Below, in pieces: positions 23,855-33,530 of a stretch of 39,244 bases of DNA (position 1 is the first letter of the stretch; each line of letters begins with the position of its first letter). A model generated the notes under the pieces. It worked only from the letters and a program-made list of their open reading frames with translations, had not been told where the DNA came from and did not search any database. This DNA comes from Bradyrhizobium sp. Leo170 (lineage in GTDB: Bacteria > Pseudomonadota > Alphaproteobacteria > Rhizobiales > Xanthobacteraceae). The position numbers and the translations under genes were made by a program. The stretch is taken from contig NZ_PSRR01000041.1 in the NCBI RefSeq assembly GCF_004296405.1, forward strand, positions 1-39,244, in the 5' to 3' direction.

Positions 23855-24304
23855 ATGGATCGCAACGACGTCGATCAGCAAGACCCTGATACTCGCCCGG
23901 ACGAAGCTTTGCCTGCGACCGCGCCTGGCGGTTCTGTCATCGTGAGCGTATGCGTCACCTGCAAGACGTCAGAGGGCGTCCTGGCTGGCCCTGCCATGTT
24001 CGACGCGATCCGGATCGCTACAAGCGAACGTGATGCTGCCGTTCAAGTCCGGCGCGTGCAGTGCTTGAGCGTGTGCAAGCGGCCGACCACGGTCGCGGTT
24101 TCGAGCTCGGATGGTTACACGTTCCTGTTCGGCGACCTCCAGCCCGAGGGTGCTAGTGCCGTCGTGTCTTTCGTCGATTCCTATCGCAAGTCGACCTACG
24201 GCCTGGTGCCGTGGCGCGAGCGCGCCGAAATCCTGCGCAAGGGAATGGTGGCGCGGCTGCCGCCCGCCCGCTGGTCGCCCGAGGATGGCAGCGCTCCGAA
24301 ATGA
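23855..24304 (+). CDS. DUF1636 metal-binding protein of the cob operon
   Basis: The protein (149 residues from the ATG at 23855; a TTG at 23843 would add four) matches DUF1636, small proteins with a thioredoxin-like ferredoxin fold. The key residues are the CVTC pair near the start and the RRVQCLSVCKRPTTVAV segment, which together could bind a metal or Fe-S cluster; YTFLFGDLQPE is also family-typical. It is the first gene after the riboswitch, and its stop overlaps the cobU start (ATGA). DUF1636 genes recur in cobalamin loci, so a cobalt handling or reducing role is inferred; biochemical function is not known to me. Confidence 0.88.
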   Translation: MDRNDVDQQDPDTRPDEALPATAPGGSVIVSVCVTCKTSEGVLAGPAMFDAIRIATSERDAAVQVRRVQCLSVCKRPTTVAVSSSDGYTFLFGDLQPEGASAVVSFVDSYRKSTYGLVPWRERAEILRKGMVARLPPARWSPEDGSAPK

Positions 24305-24825
24305 CTGATCTCTCGACCACGCTGGTGCTGGGGGGCGCACGTTCGGGCAAATCGGCTTTTGCCGAGCGGATGATTGCCGAAAGCGGCCTTGCACGCGTGT
24401 ATCTGGCAACGGCGACCGCAGGCGACGGAGAGATGCAGGACAGGATCGCGCATCATCGCGGCCGGCGTGGGGCGGATTGGACAACCGTGGAGGAGCCGCT
24501 GGCGCTCATTGATGCCTTGACACAGGTATCGCGGCCCGGCTGCGCGGTGTTGGTCGATTGCCTGACACTCTGGCTCTCCAACCTGATGCTCGCAGGGCGT
24601 GACCCCGATGTCGAGACGAAAGGGCTCGCGCGGTTTCTTAGCGTAGCAGCAAACCCTGTTGTCCTGGTGTCGAACGAGGTCGGTCTCGGCATCGTGCCTG
24701 AAACCAGGCTCGGCCGCGAATTCCGCGATGCGCAGGGTCGTCTCAATCAAGTAATCGCCTCGGTCGTTCCCAACGTCGTGTTCGTCGCGGCCGGCCTTCC
24801 GCTGTGGCTCAAACGTTCCTCTTAA
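24301..24825 (+). CDS. cobU: Adenosylcobinamide kinase / guanylyltransferase
   Basis: The 174-residue bifunctional enzyme (CobU in Salmonella naming, CobP in Pseudomonas) phosphorylates adenosylcobinamide and then attaches GMP. It has an N-terminal P-loop GGARSGKS (residues 11-18), the YLATATAGDGEMQDRIAHHR segment containing the guanylylated His (51 or 52), VDCLTLWLSNLM as Walker B region, and VSNEVGLGIVPE plus FRDAQGRLNQ near the end. Length is normal. The ATG overlaps the DUF1636 stop, and the cobW ribosome site overlaps this gene's stop. Confidence 0.96.
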   Translation: MTDLSTTLVLGGARSGKSAFAERMIAESGLARVYLATATAGDGEMQDRIAHHRGRRGADWTTVEEPLALIDALTQVSRPGCAVLVDCLTLWLSNLMLAGRDPDVETKGLARFLSVAANPVVLVSNEVGLGIVPETRLGREFRDAQGRLNQVIASVVPNVVFVAAGLPLWLKRSS

Positions 24826-24838
24826 GGAGTCCTGAAAT

Positions 24839-25852
24839 ATGTCTCGTGTTCCAGTTACCGTGCTTACTGGCTTCCTCGGGGCCGGAAAGACGACGCTGTT
24901 GCGCTCGCTTCTAACGCAAGCCGACGGTCGCCGCATCGCCGTCATCGTCAACGAGTTTGGAGATGCGGGTTTCGACGGCGGTCTTGTCGAGGAATGCGCG
25001 GCCAAGGCCTGTGCGCCCGGCGATATCGTCGAGCTGACCAACGGCTGCATCTGCTGCACCGTCGCCGACGATTTCATTCCGACGATGGACACGCTCCTGA
25101 CACGCGACGAACCGCTGGATGCGATCGTGATCGAGACCTCCGGACTCGCGCTGCCGCAGCCACTACTGAAAGCGTTCGCATGGCCTGCGGTCCGCACGCG
25201 CGCGACCGTCGACGGCGTCGTGACGGTCGTCGATGCGCTGGCGCTGTCCGAGGGGCGCGTCGTGCTCGACGAACAGGCCGTCGGGGCTCAGCGTGCCGCG
25301 GACGAAGAGATTGATCACGACGACCCGATCGAAGAAGTGTTCGAGGATCAACTCGCCTGTGCCGACCTCGTGGTCCTTTCCAAGAGCGATCTGGTGTCGC
25401 AGGAGGTGCTTGGTGGCATCGAACAGCGGCTCATCGCACAATTGAGGCAAGGTGTTCGCGTCGTCCGCTCCCATGGTGCGCTTGCTCCCGATGTCCTGAT
25501 CGGAATGAAAGCCGATGCCGAGAATGACCTCGCCGCGCGGGCGGGTCACCACGGCGAAGAAGAAGAGCACGATCACGACGATTTCGACAGCATCGTCGTG
25601 ACGCCTGCGGCGGCCGAGAGCGTCGAGGCGATGCGCGCGCGGGTCAGCGACGTCCTCGGTCTCTCGGGGGTGCTGCGCGTCAAGGGCCATGCACGGATCT
25701 CCCAGAAGCCTGCGCCGATCGTGGTGCAGGCGGTCGGCAGCCGTGTCGAGCTGGCGTTCGCGCGGCCTGACGCCAAGCAGGCCGAGCATCTGGTCGTGAT
25801 CGGCCTGAAGGGCTTCGACGCCGATGCGGCGCGCCGCGCGCTTGCGGGATAG
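24839..25852 (+). CDS. cobW: CobW GTP-binding metallochaperone
   Basis: The 337-residue protein is a COG0523 G3E-family GTPase, proposed to deliver cobalt to CobN. The Walker A motif GFLGAGKTT is at residues 11-19, the metal-binding CICC motif has Cys70, 72 and 73, the switch strand is IVIETSGLALP, and SKSD is the guanine-specificity motif. A His/Asp/Glu-rich stretch (HHGEEEEHDHDD) precedes the CobW C-terminal domain and may bind extra metal. AAGGAG (24824-24829) overlaps the cobU stop and lies nine bases before the ATG. It is followed by cobN after 18 bases. Confidence 0.96.
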   Translation: MSRVPVTVLTGFLGAGKTTLLRSLLTQADGRRIAVIVNEFGDAGFDGGLVEECAAKACAPGDIVELTNGCICCTVADDFIPTMDTLLTRDEPLDAIVIETSGLALPQPLLKAFAWPAVRTRATVDGVVTVVDALALSEGRVVLDEQAVGAQRAADEEIDHDDPIEEVFEDQLACADLVVLSKSDLVSQEVLGGIEQRLIAQLRQGVRVVRSHGALAPDVLIGMKADAENDLAARAGHHGEEEEHDHDDFDSIVVTPAAAESVEAMRARVSDVLGLSGVLRVKGHARISQKPAPIVVQAVGSRVELAFARPDAKQAEHLVVIGLKGFDADAARRALAG

Positions 25853-25865
25853 CCTTTCGAAAGGC
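25852..25865 (+). promoter_or_regulatory. Perfect hairpin enclosing the cobN ribosome-binding site
   Basis: GCCTTTCGAAAGGC is a perfect 14-base palindrome between cobW and cobN. Its right arm contains AAAGG (25860-25864), the best Shine-Dalgarno candidate, six bases before the cobN ATG at 25871. Folding would hide that site unless ribosomes finishing cobW open it. There is no U-tract, so it is not a terminator. Confidence 0.5.
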
Positions 25866-25870
25866 GATCA

Positions 25871-28800
25871 ATGCATCTGAAACTCGACAGCGGCGGCAGC
25901 ATCGACGACGGCGATGTCGCTCGCGACCTCGGGCAGGAAACCGCCGAGATCGTCATCCTGTCTGCGGCCGACAGTGATCTGGCGGCCTTCGGTGCTGCGC
26001 ATGCTGCGTTGCCTGCGGACTTCCCAAGTGTCCGCCTGACCAATCTGCTGGCTCTTGGTCATCCCGCCTCGGTCGATCTCTATGTCGAACGCACGCTGAG
26101 CGAAGCGAAGATCGTCGTACTCAGGATGCTCGGCGGCGAAAGTTATTGGCCGCACGGTGTCGAAAGTCTTCGGCGCGACGCGATTCAGCGCGGAGCGTTG
26201 TTCGCCTGCATTCCCGGCGAAACCGACTGGAACGCCGCATTAGCCGCGCGCGGCACGCTCGGCGCCGACGAGACCTACGAACTGTGGCGCTATTGTACTG
26301 AAGGCGGCATCGACAACGCGCAGTTGGCGCTTCGCTTCGCCGCGCATCTGATCGGCCACGGCAACAGGCCGCCGTCGGCGCGGCCAATGCCGGCCGCCGG
26401 CTTCTGGAACGGCGAACCTGCCACCGACGAACGCCCCAACGCTGTCGTGATCTTCTACCGCGCCCTCGTCGCAGGCGGCGATACCGCCGCGGTCGATGCG
26501 CTGTGCTCCGCGCTCAGGGCGCGTGGGCTCAATGTAGTCGGGCTCTATGTCACGAGCCTCAAGGACGAACGCTCGATCGCATTCCTGCGCCCGGCGCTCG
26601 CCGCACATCCGCCCGACATCATCGTGAACACGACGGCCTTTGCGACGGCGACCGCGCGCGAAAACGCCGGGATATTGTCGGAGACCGACTGTCCCGTGCT
26701 GCAGGTCGCCCAGGCCGGCATTTCCCGCAAAAGCTGGGAAAGCTCGACCCGCGGCCTCAACCCGCGTGACCTTGCCATGCATGTGGTCTTACCCGAGGTT
26801 GACGGGCGCATCTTCGCCAATGCCATTGCGTTCAAGGAATCCGAACAGAGCCTTGGCTCCTTCACGCCGACAGCTTTCCGCCCAGTCGAGGATCGCGTTA
26901 AGGCTACAGCCGATCTCGCTGCGGCGTGGGTGCGGCTGCGCCGTACGCCTGCGAGCCAGCGACGGGTCGCCATCGTCCTCGCCAACTATCCTAATCGCGA
27001 CGGCCGTCTCGCCAACGGCGTCGGTCTGGATACGCCGCAAAGCCTGATCGGAATCCTCGCCGCGATTGGGAACGAGGGATACGAGATTTCCGGCGCACCT
27101 GATGATGTGGCCGGCATGATGCGGCTGTTGCAGGAGGCGCCGACCAATGCGCTCGAGGGCCGCGCCTTGCGGCGCGGTGGCGCGTCGTGGCCGCTTGCGG
27201 AATACGAAGCGGCATTTAGTACGCTCCCTCCCAATGTTCAGCGTGCGGTCACGGAGCGTTGGAGTGATCCCGTCCATGATCCGCACGTCACCAATGGCGT
27301 GTTTCGTCTCGGCCTGCATCGGTTCGGCAACGTCGTTGTCGGCGTGCAGCCGGCGCGGGGCTACAACATCGATCCCAAGAGCACCTATCACGATCCGGAC
27401 CTCGTTCCTCCCCATCACTATCTGGCGTTCTATCTTTGGCTGCGCCGCGTCTTCGACGTCCACGCGATCGTTCATCTCGGCAAGCATGGCAATCTGGAAT
27501 GGCTGCCCGGCAAGAGCACCGGGCTTTCCGCCGATTGCCTGCCGGATGCGGTGCTCGGCCCGTTGCCGCATCTCTATCCATTCATCGTGAACGATCCCGG
27601 CGAAGGCATCCAGGCCAAGCGCCGCACCTCCGCGGTCATCGTCGATCATCTGACGCCGCCGATGACCCGTGCCGGATTGCACGACGATCTGGCGCGGCTG
27701 GAATCGATGGTGGATGAATATTCGGTTGCAACCGACCTCGATCCGAAGCGCGCGGCTGTCATCGCCGAGGACATCCTTTCGATGGCGCGGGCGCAGTGGC
27801 TCGATGCCGATGTCAACCTGACGCGGGACGTGCCGGTCGGCGAGGCGCTGCGCGCGCTGGACGCGCATCTTTGCGACATCAAGGAAATGCAGATCCGGGA
27901 CGGTCTCCACGTGTTCGGGCGCGCTCCGGATGCGGGGCAGTGCGCCGATCTCCTCGTTTCGATTGCGCGTGTGCCGCGGTCGGACCGCAAGCCGGAAGAC
28001 GCCTCGCTGCAGCGGTCACTGGTGCTTGACCTTGGTCTTGCCGATTTCGACCCGCTGACCCGCGATCTCGCTGGCACATTCACTGGGCCACGGCCGGCGA
28101 TTCTGGTCGAACTCTGCTCACGCTTGTGGCGGACGACGGGAGACGCGGTCGAGCGGATCGAAGAATTGGCGTTGCGGCTGGTGTCGGGTGAGATGAAGCC
28201 GGATCCGTCATGGGTGCGCACCGCGGCTGTTCTGGAATGGATCGAGACGAGATTGCGGCCGGCCATTGACGCGAGCCCGCCGCAGGAGATGGCGGCATTG
28301 CTGGGCGGTCTTGATGGCCGCTTCGTGCCTCCCGGTCCGTCGGGGGCGCCGACGCGTGGCAGGCCCGACGTGCTGCCGACTGGTCGCAACTTCTTCGCTG
28401 TCGATGTGCGCGCGGTGCCGACTCCCTCGGCATGGCGGATCGGGCAATTGGCGGCCGAACGGCTCGTCGAATCCTTCTGGCAGGAAACCGGCGAATGGCC
28501 GCGCACGATCGCCTTGTCGGCCTGGGGGACCGCCAACATGCGCACCGGCGGCGATGACGTTGCGCAGGCGCTCGCCTTGATCGGTGTCCGGCCGACCTGG
28601 GAGGAGACCTCTGGACGGGTGACCGGCTTTGCGATCACGCCCCTGTCTGAACTGAGACGTCCGCGCATCGATGTCACGTTCCGTGTCTCGGGCCTGTTTC
28701 GGGATGCGTTTCCGACCCAGATGGACATCATCGCGAGCGCGGTGGCGGCTGTCGCGGCGCTCGACGAACCTGATGACGCCAATCCGATCGCCGCGAATGT

Positions 28801-29581
28801 CCGCCGCCGGCGGCAGACGCTGGAAGCAAGCGGCATCAGCCGCGAGCTCGCCGAGCGCCGCGCTGCTCATCGGGTGTTCGGCTCAAAGCCCGGCGCCTAC
28901 GGCGCGGGGCTGCAAGCCTTGATCGACGAGGGCGGCTGGGACGATCGCGCTGATCTGGCCGACGTCTATCTGGATTGGGGCGGTTATTCCTATGGCGCCG
29001 GGGCGGAGGGCAGCGCTGCCCGCGACGATCTTGTCGAGCGGCTGGCCGACGTCGACCTGATCGCACAGGCCCAGGACAACCGCGAACACGATATCCTGGA
29101 CTCCGACGACTACTATCAGTTCATGGGCGGATTGGCAGCCGCCGCGTCGACATTGCGCGGGCAGGCGCCGCGCATTGCGCATATCGATACGTCGCGGCCC
29201 GAGATGCCGGCGGTGCGATCGCTGGCGCACGAGATATCCCGCGTGGTGCGGGGCCGCGCCGCCAACCCGAAATGGATCGCCGGCGTGATGCGGCACGGCT
29301 ACAAGGGCGCATTCGAGATGGCTGCGACCGTCGACTATCTGTTCGGTTTCGCGGCCTCGACCGATGCGGTCTCGAATCATCATTTCGATCAGTTGTTCGC
29401 GGCCTATCTCGAAGACGACCGGGTGCGAGATTTCATCGAGCAGTCCAACCCGGCGGCGCTCCGCGAGATGGCTGCCCGGTTCGCGGAAGCAATCAGGCGC
29501 GGATTTTGGACACCACGCTCCAATCGCGCCGCGGATGTGATCGCCGAAAGTCTGCACGAAGCAAAGAGAGAAATCGCATGA
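25871..29581 (+). CDS. cobN: Aerobic cobaltochelatase large subunit CobN
   Basis: The 1236-residue protein is the large subunit of the ATP-dependent aerobic cobaltochelatase, which with CobS- and CobT-type AAA partners inserts Co2+ into hydrogenobyrinate a,c-diamide. Length is near the usual 1250-1280. The CobN/BchH-type motifs are visible: a central VHLGKHGNLEWLPGKSTGLS segment, DPGEGIQAKRR, PPMTRAGLHDDL, and the C-terminal part with SYGAGAEGSAARDDL, DSDDYYQFMGGLAAA, and NPKWIAGVMRHGYKGAFEMAATVDYLFGF. The AAA partner genes are not in this window. The stop overlaps the cobO start (ATGA). Long antisense frames inside are codon-bias shadows. Confidence 0.97.
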   Translation: MHLKLDSGGSIDDGDVARDLGQETAEIVILSAADSDLAAFGAAHAALPADFPSVRLTNLLALGHPASVDLYVERTLSEAKIVVLRMLGGESYWPHGVESLRRDAIQRGALFACIPGETDWNAALAARGTLGADETYELWRYCTEGGIDNAQLALRFAAHLIGHGNRPPSARPMPAAGFWNGEPATDERPNAVVIFYRALVAGGDTAAVDALCSALRARGLNVVGLYVTSLKDERSIAFLRPALAAHPPDIIVNTTAFATATARENAGILSETDCPVLQVAQAGISRKSWESSTRGLNPRDLAMHVVLPEVDGRIFANAIAFKESEQSLGSFTPTAFRPVEDRVKATADLAAAWVRLRRTPASQRRVAIVLANYPNRDGRLANGVGLDTPQSLIGILAAIGNEGYEISGAPDDVAGMMRLLQEAPTNALEGRALRRGGASWPLAEYEAAFSTLPPNVQRAVTERWSDPVHDPHVTNGVFRLGLHRFGNVVVGVQPARGYNIDPKSTYHDPDLVPPHHYLAFYLWLRRVFDVHAIVHLGKHGNLEWLPGKSTGLSADCLPDAVLGPLPHLYPFIVNDPGEGIQAKRRTSAVIVDHLTPPMTRAGLHDDLARLESMVDEYSVATDLDPKRAAVIAEDILSMARAQWLDADVNLTRDVPVGEALRALDAHLCDIKEMQIRDGLHVFGRAPDAGQCADLLVSIARVPRSDRKPEDASLQRSLVLDLGLADFDPLTRDLAGTFTGPRPAILVELCSRLWRTTGDAVERIEELALRLVSGEMKPDPSWVRTAAVLEWIETRLRPAIDASPPQEMAALLGGLDGRFVPPGPSGAPTRGRPDVLPTGRNFFAVDVRAVPTPSAWRIGQLAAERLVESFWQETGEWPRTIALSAWGTANMRTGGDDVAQALALIGVRPTWEETSGRVTGFAITPLSELRRPRIDVTFRVSGLFRDAFPTQMDIIASAVAAVAALDEPDDANPIAANVRRRRQTLEASGISRELAERRAAHRVFGSKPGAYGAGLQALIDEGGWDDRADLADVYLDWGGYSYGAGAEGSAARDDLVERLADVDLIAQAQDNREHDILDSDDYYQFMGGLAAAASTLRGQAPRIAHIDTSRPEMPAVRSLAHEISRVVRGRAANPKWIAGVMRHGYKGAFEMAATVDYLFGFAASTDAVSNHHFDQLFAAYLEDDRVRDFIEQSNPAALREMAARFAEAIRRGFWTPRSNRAADVIAESLHEAKREIA

Positions 29582-30207
29582 TGAACCCATCTCACGAAGC
29601 CGATGACGAGAATGCCCGCCATCGCGAGAAGGCCCGGAAGCACAAGGCCGCGCGCGACAAGATCATGGCGACCAAGACAGGCGAAAAAGGACTCTTGATC
29701 GTCCATACCGGCACCGGCAAGGGCAAGACATCAGCCGCGCTTGGTATGGTGTTTCGGCATATCGGTCACGGTTATCCCGTCGCCGTCGTTCAATTCACGA
29801 AATCTCCGAAGTGGGACACGGGAGAAGCACGGCTGCTGGCCAAATTTCCAGAGCTCGTGACCTTGCATGTGATGGGGGAGGGCTTCACCTGGGAAACGCA
29901 GGATCGTGAGCGCGACATTGCAGCCGCGCGGAAGGGCTGGGAACGCGCCAAGGAGCTGATCCGCGACGATCGCCATCGCATGGTCCTGCTGGATGAGCTC
30001 AACATTGTCCTCCGTTACGACTACCTTCCGATCGACGAAGTGCTTGCCTTTCTCCGTGACGAGAAGCCGGCCGACAAGCACGTCGTCATCACCGGCCGCA
30101 ACGCGCATGCGTCGCTGATCGAGATGGCCGATTTGGTCACCGAGATGACGCTGGTCAAGCATCCGTTCCGCGCCGGCGTGAAGGGTCAGAAGGGGATAGA
30201 ATTCTGA
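29578..30207 (+). CDS. cobO: Cob(I)yrinic acid a,c-diamide adenosyltransferase
   Basis: The 209-residue CobO/BtuR/CobA-type enzyme adenosylates the corrin cobalt. It has the P-loop [14 protein letters not shown] (about residues 43-56), [18 protein letters not shown], the [13 protein letters not shown] segment, [14 protein letters not shown] and [20 protein letters not shown], all typical. The charged N-terminal 30 residues form the usual CobA cap. The start is one of two tandem ATGs (29578 and 29581); the first overlaps the cobN stop. The stop overlaps the cobQ start by one base (TGATG). Confidence 0.96.
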   Translation: MMNPSHEADDENARHREKARKHKAARDKIMATKTGEKGLLIVHTGTGKGKTSAALGMVFRHIGHGYPVAVVQFTKSPKWDTGEARLLAKFPELVTLHVMGEGFTWETQDRERDIAAARKGWERAKELIRDDRHRMVLLDELNIVLRYDYLPIDEVLAFLRDEKPADKHVVITGRNAHASLIEMADLVTEMTLVKHPFRAGVKGQKGIEF

Positions 30208-31694
30208 TGGCAAGGCCGACGCCGGCGCTGATGATCCAGGCCACTGGCTCCAACGCCGGGAAGTCGACTGTTGTCGCGGGCCTGGCGCGCGCGCTAGTGA
30301 GGCGCGGCCTCAAAGTCGCGCCGTTCAAGCCGCAGAACATGTCGAACAATGCGGCGGTGGCAGTCGATGGCGGCGAGATCGGCCGCGCGCAGGCGGTGCA
30401 GGCGCGCGCCGCGCGGATGGCGCCAAGCGTCCATATGAACCCCGTGCTGCTGAAGCCCGAGACCGACACCGGTGCGCAGGTGATCGTGCAGGGCCAGCGA
30501 CGCAGTACGCTTCGCGCGGCCGATTATCTCGGAAAGAAAGCGGCGCTGCTGCCCGCGGTGCTCGACAGTTTCGCGCGTCTCGCGCAAGCGGCGGATATCG
30601 TTCTGGTCGAAGGTGCGGGCAGTCCGGCCGAGATCAATCTGCGCGCCGGCGATATTGCCAATATGGGCTTCGCCACGGCAGCCGATGTACCTGTCGTGTT
30701 GCTCGGCGATATCGATCGCGGCGGTGTCATCGCCAGCGTTGTAGGGACGCATCTCGTGCTGGAGGCCGAGGAGCGCGCGCGCATTCGCGGCTTCCTGATC
30801 AACAAGTTCCGCGGCGACCCCAGGCTGTTCGACCAGGGACTTGAAGCGGTCACGCGTCTAACCAGTTGGCCGTCGCTCGGCGTGGTGCCGTGGCTACCTC
30901 AGGCAGCCTGGCTACCTGCCGAGGACGCCGTTGATCTCGATCGCGTGCAGACGTCTTTCGCGCGGAAGGTCATCGCCGTTCCTGTGCTTGCGCGTATCGC
31001 CAATTTCGACGATCTGGATCCGCTGGGCATGGAGCCCGGCGTGAGGCTGGTGTTCGTGAGGCCGGGCGAACCGATCCCGGTCGACGCCGATGTCGTCATC
31101 CTGCCCGGCAGCAAATCGACGATCGGGGATCTCACCTTCTTGCGTGCGCAGGGTTGGGATATCGATATCAAGGCGCATGCGAGGCGCGGCGGCCAGGTGC
31201 TCGGATTGTGCGGCGGCTACCAGATGCTCGGCCGGACGATCGCTGATCCCGATGGCATTGATGGTCCGGCCGGCACGGTCGAGGGGCTGGGGCTGCTCGA
31301 TATCGCCACGACGATGGATGCCGAAAAATCGACGACGCTCGTGCGGGGTATTCATTGCGCCACAGGCAGCCCGATCGAGGGCTATGAGATTCATCTCGGC
31401 CGCACCAGCGGTGAGGATTGCGTGCGCCCGGTGGTCACGATCGACGGTCGCTCCGACGGCGCCAGCTCGGCCGATGGTCGCGTGCAGGGGACGTATCTGC
31501 ACGGGCTGTTTGTCAATGACAGCCTCCGGAAGGCGTGGCTTGCCAATCTCGGCGTCGCTTCGTCTGTCGCTTATGAGGCGCGGATCGAGTCGGCACTCGA
31601 TGCGCTCGCCGACCATCTGGAAGCGCATCTCGACATCGATCGCATGCTCGAGATCGCACGGAGCCGTCAGACCACGAACGCCAGTGCCGCATAG
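30207..31694 (+). CDS. cobQ: Cobyric acid synthase CobQ
   Basis: The 495-residue glutamine-dependent amidase amidates four side chains of adenosylcobyrinate a,c-diamide. The N-terminal synthetase half has the dethiobiotin-synthase-like P-loop [41 protein letters not shown] and [10 protein letters not shown]. The C-terminal class I glutamine amidotransferase half has [11 protein letters not shown], the nucleophile Cys335 in [11 protein letters not shown], and the histidine in GTYLHGLF. Length is normal. It ends the riboswitch operon, and its last 28 bases overlap the convergent cobD gene. Confidence 0.97.
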   Translation: MARPTPALMIQATGSNAGKSTVVAGLARALVRRGLKVAPFKPQNMSNNAAVAVDGGEIGRAQAVQARAARMAPSVHMNPVLLKPETDTGAQVIVQGQRRSTLRAADYLGKKAALLPAVLDSFARLAQAADIVLVEGAGSPAEINLRAGDIANMGFATAADVPVVLLGDIDRGGVIASVVGTHLVLEAEERARIRGFLINKFRGDPRLFDQGLEAVTRLTSWPSLGVVPWLPQAAWLPAEDAVDLDRVQTSFARKVIAVPVLARIANFDDLDPLGMEPGVRLVFVRPGEPIPVDADVVILPGSKSTIGDLTFLRAQGWDIDIKAHARRGGQVLGLCGGYQMLGRTIADPDGIDGPAGTVEGLGLLDIATTMDAEKSTTLVRGIHCATGSPIEGYEIHLGRTSGEDCVRPVVTIDGRSDGASSADGRVQGTYLHGLFVNDSLRKAWLANLGVASSVAYEARIESALDALADHLEAHLDIDRMLEIARSRQTTNASAA

Positions 31695-32638
31695 ATCGCT
31701 GCTTCCAGCGAGCAGGCGGCAATCAGCAGCTTGAGTGCGCGACGGATGTCGGCAGAACCGGCGTCCATCCGGGCACCGGCATTGAGGAAGGGGTCATCGA
31801 CGAGGCGGTCGCCATAACGGCGTGGCCCGGCCAGGGCGAGACCGAGCGCACCTGCCATGGCGCTTTCCGGCCAGCCCGCATTCGGCGACCTGTGCTTTGA
31901 AGCGTCGCGCCACACGATCTTGAAGGCCTGCGCCGTGGAGCCGCCTGCGATCGGCGCGACGAGCGCGATCAGGATGGCGGCCAGCCTTGCAGGCGCGAGG
32001 TTGAGCAGATCGTCGAGCCGCGCCGCTGCCCAGCCGAAGGATTCGTAGCGGGGACTGCGATGGCCGATCATCGAATCGGCGGTGTTGACGGCCTTGTAGA
32101 CGAACAATCCCGGCAGCCCGAGCAGCGCCAGCCAGAACAGCGGCGCGACCACGCCGTCGGAAAAATTCTCCGCGCAGGATTCGATCGCCGCACGCGCGAC
32201 GCCGCTGGTGTCGAGCTGTTCCGGATCGCGGCCGACGATCATGGATACGGCGCGTCTTGCCCCGGCAAGCCCGCCGTCGGTGAAGGCCGAGACGACCCGG
32301 CCGACGTGCTGATAGAGGCTCCGCTGCGCGATCAGGATAGAGGCCACAAGCCCCTGGGCTGCTTGCCCGAGCAGCGTCCATCCCAGCGCGGCTTCCAGCA
32401 GCAGGCCTAGGCCTGCGCAGATCGCGACCAGCACGCCGGTGGTTAGGCATCCCGCGGCCTTGCGCTGTGCGGCCGACCATTGCTCGCGGTTCAGCGCGCG
32501 ATCGAGCATGTTGATGGCCGAGCCCATCAGCGCCACCGGATGCGGAAAGCGGCGCCACAGCAAATCCGGATCGCCGATGAGCCCATCGAATGCGATCGCC
32601 AGCACCACGATCAAGATCGTCTCGCTTCCCGCCAGCAT
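31667..32638 (-). CDS. cobD: Adenosylcobinamide-phosphate synthase CobD/CbiB
   Basis: The 323-residue membrane protein attaches the aminopropanol (phosphate) arm to adenosylcobyric acid. Typical CobD/CbiB features are the N-terminal [41 protein letters not shown], the [20 protein letters not shown] motif, [28 protein letters not shown] and [16 protein letters not shown]. Several membrane helices are visible. Its ATG lies one base after the stop of the btuF-like gene (TGACATG), so it is co-translated with it. Its end overlaps the convergent cobQ. Confidence 0.95.
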   Translation of the reverse strand: MLAGSETILIVVLAIAFDGLIGDPDLLWRRFPHPVALMGSAINMLDRALNREQWSAAQRKAAGCLTTGVLVAICAGLGLLLEAALGWTLLGQAAQGLVASILIAQRSLYQHVGRVVSAFTDGGLAGARRAVSMIVGRDPEQLDTSGVARAAIESCAENFSDGVVAPLFWLALLGLPGLFVYKAVNTADSMIGHRSPRYESFGWAAARLDDLLNLAPARLAAILIALVAPIAGGSTAQAFKIVWRDASKHRSPNAGWPESAMAGALGLALAGPRRYGDRLVDDPFLNAGARMDAGSADIRRALKLLIAACSLEAAIYAALAFVV

Positions 32639-32639
32639 G

Positions 32640-33521
32640 TCATCGCGCCACGCGGCTTAGTTCGGAGACGAGGCGTTCCAGCGCCTCCGAAAGCATCGGC
32701 CCACCGCAGACCGTCAGTTTCTCGGGGATGACCAGGCGTTTCGACGGCGGATAGAAACGTTCAAGCGCCGGATGCAACAGGAAGGCTTCACCTTCGTCCT
32801 CCGCGAAGTCGCCGCTGTCAGATACAAGGAGCAAATCGGGTCTCAGCTTGACGATCGCCTCCAGCGACGCAAAACCTCCAAGCTTGTAGCCGAAATCGCT
32901 TGCCGCGTTCTTGAGGCCGATCGTGGCCAGCATGGAACTGATCAAGCTGCCACCACCCGAAACCCAGCCGCGCCGCGACAAGGCCAGCACGCGATAGGGG
33001 CGCTGCGATACCGCCTCCTTAGCGTGCTGGATTGCCGTGTCGAGCCGCTGTATTTCCGATGCGGCGCGATCCGGCTGGTGGAGGAGTTCACCCATTTGCC
33101 GAATCTGGCTCTTCACGTCCTGCAGCGAACGCGCCGCGTCGAATTCGACCACGCGCACGCCCTTGTCCTTCAGCAATTCCCGTGTTGCACGCTTGGTGAA
33201 CTTGCCGGCAACCACCGCGTCCGGTCGCAATATCAGGACATCTTCGGCTTCGCCTGATAGTCGAGGGTAGGCTGCGGCCTTTTCCGCGTTCCAGGAGCGG
33301 GCGCGGTCGCGTGAATAGGGACTGAGGCCGAGAATCTGGCTTGGATCGGCCAGCGCCAGAAGCAGTTGGTCCGTGCAGACATTGATGGAAGCGACGCGTG
33401 GTAGATCGGCTGCATGAGCGGCATGTCCTCCGAGCAATGCTGCTAGCAACGCGAACGTTGCGCCGATCGCCGGCCGCAGTAGGCCAACAAGGGTCTCGCG
33501 CAGGAGCGCGATTGATGGCAT
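32640..33521 (-). CDS. BtuF-like periplasmic corrinoid-binding protein
   Basis: The 293-residue protein has a signal peptide (hydrophobic stretch from about residue 18, cleavage near HAAHAA) and the helical-backbone fold of type III periplasmic binding proteins (PF01497): RVASINVCTDQLLLALADPSQILGLS, DVLILRPDAVV, a long connecting helix, and SLEAIVKLRPDLLLVSDSG. Position next to cob genes and btuB suggests cobalamin or cobinamide binding; siderophore or heme cannot be excluded. Its ATG is only nine bases from the divergent cobC start, so each promoter must lie inside the other gene or further away. No permease or ATPase gene (btuCD) is near. Confidence 0.82.
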   Translation of the reverse strand: MPSIALLRETLVGLLRPAIGATFALLAALLGGHAAHAADLPRVASINVCTDQLLLALADPSQILGLSPYSRDRARSWNAEKAAAYPRLSGEAEDVLILRPDAVVAGKFTKRATRELLKDKGVRVVEFDAARSLQDVKSQIRQMGELLHQPDRAASEIQRLDTAIQHAKEAVSQRPYRVLALSRRGWVSGGGSLISSMLATIGLKNAASDFGYKLGGFASLEAIVKLRPDLLLVSDSGDFAEDEGEAFLLHPALERFYPPSKRLVIPEKLTVCGGPMLSEALERLVSELSRVAR

Positions 33522-33530
33522 GAAGCGATC

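Noticed and set aside
25852..25865. Palindrome after cobW as a terminator
   Set aside because: No U-tract and it directly precedes cobN in the same operon; more likely affects ribosome binding.
26789..28836. Two long minus-strand frames (373 and 396 codons) inside cobN
   Set aside because: cobN motifs are continuous on the plus strand; the antisense frames are Arg/Ser-rich without domains.
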